Positions 20,408-21,892 of a stretch of 21,892 nt of DNA are shown here, in pieces. This DNA comes from Flemingiibacterium sp045586505 (GTDB lineage: Bacteria; Bacillota; Clostridia; Oscillospirales; CAG-272). Positions within the stretch are counted from its first letter, which is position 1. Each line of letters begins with the position of its first letter. Under the pieces are notes generated by a model that was not told where the DNA came from, searched no databases, and saw only the letters and a program-made list of their open reading frames with translations. Location of the stretch: NCBI GenBank assembly GCA_045586505.1, contig JAZNAL010000024.1:1-21892 (forward strand), read 5' to 3'. The position numbers and the translations under genes are program-made.

Positions 20408-21892
20408 ATGAGCAAAAAGTATTGTTATCTCTTTACCGAGGGTAACGCAAGTATGCGTGAGATTCTCGGAGGTAAGGGCGCTAACCTTGCTGAAATGACC
20501 AACATTTTCAAAGAGAAGTTCCCGGACAGAAACCCTGTTCCCCAGGGCTTTACCATTTCCACTGAGGCTTGTACTCAGTACTACGAGGACGGCGGCAAGA
20601 TCAACGCTGAAATCGAAGCTCAGATTCACGAGTACATTACCAAGATGGAAGAGGTTACCGGCAAGAAGTTCGGCGATAAGGAAAATCCCCTTCTCGTTTC
20701 CGTTCGTTCCGGTGCTCGTGCATCCATGCCCGGTATGATGGACACCATCCTTAACCTCGGTCTTAACGAAGAGGTTGTTGAGGTTATGGCAACCAAGTCC
20801 GGTAACCCCAGATGGGCTTATGACTGCTACAGAAGATTTATCCAGATGTACTCCGACGTCGTTATGGAGGTTGGTAAGAAGTACTTCGAGGAGCTCATCG
20901 ACAAGATGAAGGAAGATAAGGGCGTAACCTTTGACGTTGAGCTTACCGCTGACGATCTTAAGGAGCTCGCTAACCAGTTCAAGGCTGAATACAAGGCTAA
21001 GATCGGTTCTGACTTCCCCACCGATCCCAAGGAACAGCTTATGGGTGCTGTAAAAGCAGTATTCCGTTCTTGGGACAACCCCCGTGCAAACGTTTACCGC
21101 CGCGACAACGATATTCCTTATTCTTGGGGTACCGCTGTTAACGTACAGGCAATGGCATTCGGTAACATGGGCGACGACTGCGGTACAGGTGTTGCGTTCA
21201 CTCGTGACCCCTCTACCGGTGAGAAGAAGCTCATGGGCGAGTTCCTTGTAAACGCTCAGGGTGAGGACGTTGTTGCAGGCGTTCGTACTCCTATGAAGAT
21301 TGACAAGATGGCAGAAAAGTTCCCTGCAGCTTACGCTCAGTTCATTGAGATCTGCAGTGTTCTTGAAAACCACTATCACGATATGCAGGATATGGAGTTC
21401 ACCGTTGAAAACGAGAAGCTCTATATGCTCCAGACCAGAAACGGTAAGAGAACCGCTCAGGCTGCTCTTAAGATCGCTTGCGACCTCGTTGACGAGGGCA
21501 TGAAGAGCGAGCAGGAGGCCGTTCTTATGATCGACCCCAGAAACCTTGACACTCTTCTCCACCCCCAGTTCGACACTAAGGCACTCAAGGCTGCTACTCC
21601 TATGGGTAAGGGTCTCGGTGCATCTCCCGGAGCTGCTTGCGGTAAGGTTGTATTCACCGCTGACGATGCAGTTGCTTGGGCAGAGCGCGGCGAGAAGGTA
21701 GTTCTCGTTCGTCTTGAGACCTCTCCCGAGGATATCACCGGTATGAAGGCAGCTCAGGGTATACTTACCGTTGGCGGCGGTATGACCTCCCACGCAGCAG
21801 TTGTTGCACGCGGTATGGGTACCTGCTGTGTATCGGGTTGCGGCGACATTAAGATGGACGAGGAAAACAAGAAGTTCAGCCTCGCAGGCAAG
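20408..21892 (+). CDS. ppdK: Pyruvate phosphate dikinase, N-terminal 495 residues (cut by window end)
   Basis: The frame is open from ATG 20408 (TTGGAGGA 8 bases upstream) to the window edge, 495 of about 875 expected residues. Present are the ATP-grasp nucleotide domain (GGKGANLAEMT at 21-31, VSVRSGARASMPGMMDTILN near 100, FTRDPSTGEKK) and the swivelling phosphohistidine domain with catalytic H462 in GGMTSHAAVVARGMGTCC. The C-terminal PEP/pyruvate barrel is outside. The enzyme interconverts pyruvate, ATP and phosphate with PEP, AMP and pyrophosphate; in fermenting Clostridia it serves glycolysis or gluconeogenesis. Codon use is strongly biased (GCT, GTT, CTT, GGT, AAG), more than in neighbouring genes, which indicates high expression. 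Confidence 0.97.
   Translation, partial: MSKKYCYLFTEGNASMREILGGKGANLAEMTNIFKEKFPDRNPVPQGFTISTEACTQYYEDGGKINAEIEAQIHEYITKMEEVTGKKFGDKENPLLVSVRSGARASMPGMMDTILNLGLNEEVVEVMATKSGNPRWAYDCYRRFIQMYSDVVMEVGKKYFEELIDKMKEDKGVTFDVELTADDLKELANQFKAEYKAKIGSDFPTDPKEQLMGAVKAVFRSWDNPRANVYRRDNDIPYSWGTAVNVQAMAFGNMGDDCGTGVAFTRDPSTGEKKLMGEFLVNAQGEDVVAGVRTPMKIDKMAEKFPAAYAQFIEICSVLENHYHDMQDMEFTVENEKLYMLQTRNGKRTAQAALKIACDLVDEGMKSEQEAVLMIDPRNLDTLLHPQFDTKALKAATPMGKGLGASPGAACGKVVFTADDAVAWAERGEKVVLVRLETSPEDITGMKAAQGILTVGGGMTSHAAVVARGMGTCCVSGCGDIKMDEENKKFSLAGK

Noticed and set aside
20168..21793. 541-codon open frame on the minus strand opposite ppdK
   Set aside because: It lies antisense to clear PPDK motifs. The strong codon bias of ppdK avoids the codons whose reverse complements are stops, which produces long antisense frames; there is no matching family or start signal.

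Overview
The window looks like a chromosomal segment of a gut-type Firmicutes bacterium of class Clostridia (Oscillospirales- or Christensenellales-like). This is inferred from AGGAG ribosome binding sites, many near-consensus TTGACA-17-TATAAT promoters, Clostridia-like proteins (short-chain-dehydrogenase type UxuB, lipoproteins with a DUF4430 domain, pyruvate phosphate dikinase) and roughly 50% GC. I see no rRNA, tRNA, CRISPR array, insertion sequence or prophage.

Layout. (1) 1-71: start of a leftward HAD phosphatase, cut by the window edge. (2) 211-7294: a rightward housekeeping cluster behind one strong promoter: coiled-coil M23 peptidase-like protein, LepA, HemW, an M20 dipeptidase and an M29 aminopeptidase, closed by a bidirectional terminator. 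(3) 7293-8860: a leftward operon of two lipoproteins, an alpha/alpha-toroid protein and a DUF4430 protein, with a possible small leader ORF. (4) 8882-9903: a lone DeoR-family regulator. (5) 9919-10771: an orphan OmpR/PhoB-type response regulator. (6) 10840-16020: a uronate catabolism locus, with a divergent AraC regulator and the operon uronate isomerase, fructuronate reductase, mannonate dehydratase and a long RraA-family protein. (7) 16236-17629: ychF with a coupled small ORF. (8) 17609-19016: a cobalamin riboswitch with its own promoter and terminator, controlling an 86-aa homing-endonuclease-repeat-like protein and a DUF4430-like lipoprotein with an EF-hand-like loop. (9) 19041-19545: a YhcH/YiaL-family protein. 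(10) 19678-20135: methylglyoxal synthase. (11) 20291-21892: pyruvate phosphate dikinase, cut by the window edge.

How the genes work together. The uronate operon covers glucuronate/galacturonate to 2-keto-3-deoxygluconate (KDG); no KDG kinase or KDPG aldolase is present, and an RraA-family protein occupies the last slot. MgsA and PPDK act around the lower glycolytic and pyruvate nodes. The most interesting material is two unlinked loci suggesting extracellular corrinoid capture. One is a lipoprotein pair that resembles the two halves of transcobalamin/intrinsic factor. The other is a DUF4430-like lipoprotein placed directly under a cobalamin riboswitch. The riboswitch is read directly from the sequence; cobalamin binding by the lipoproteins is inference.
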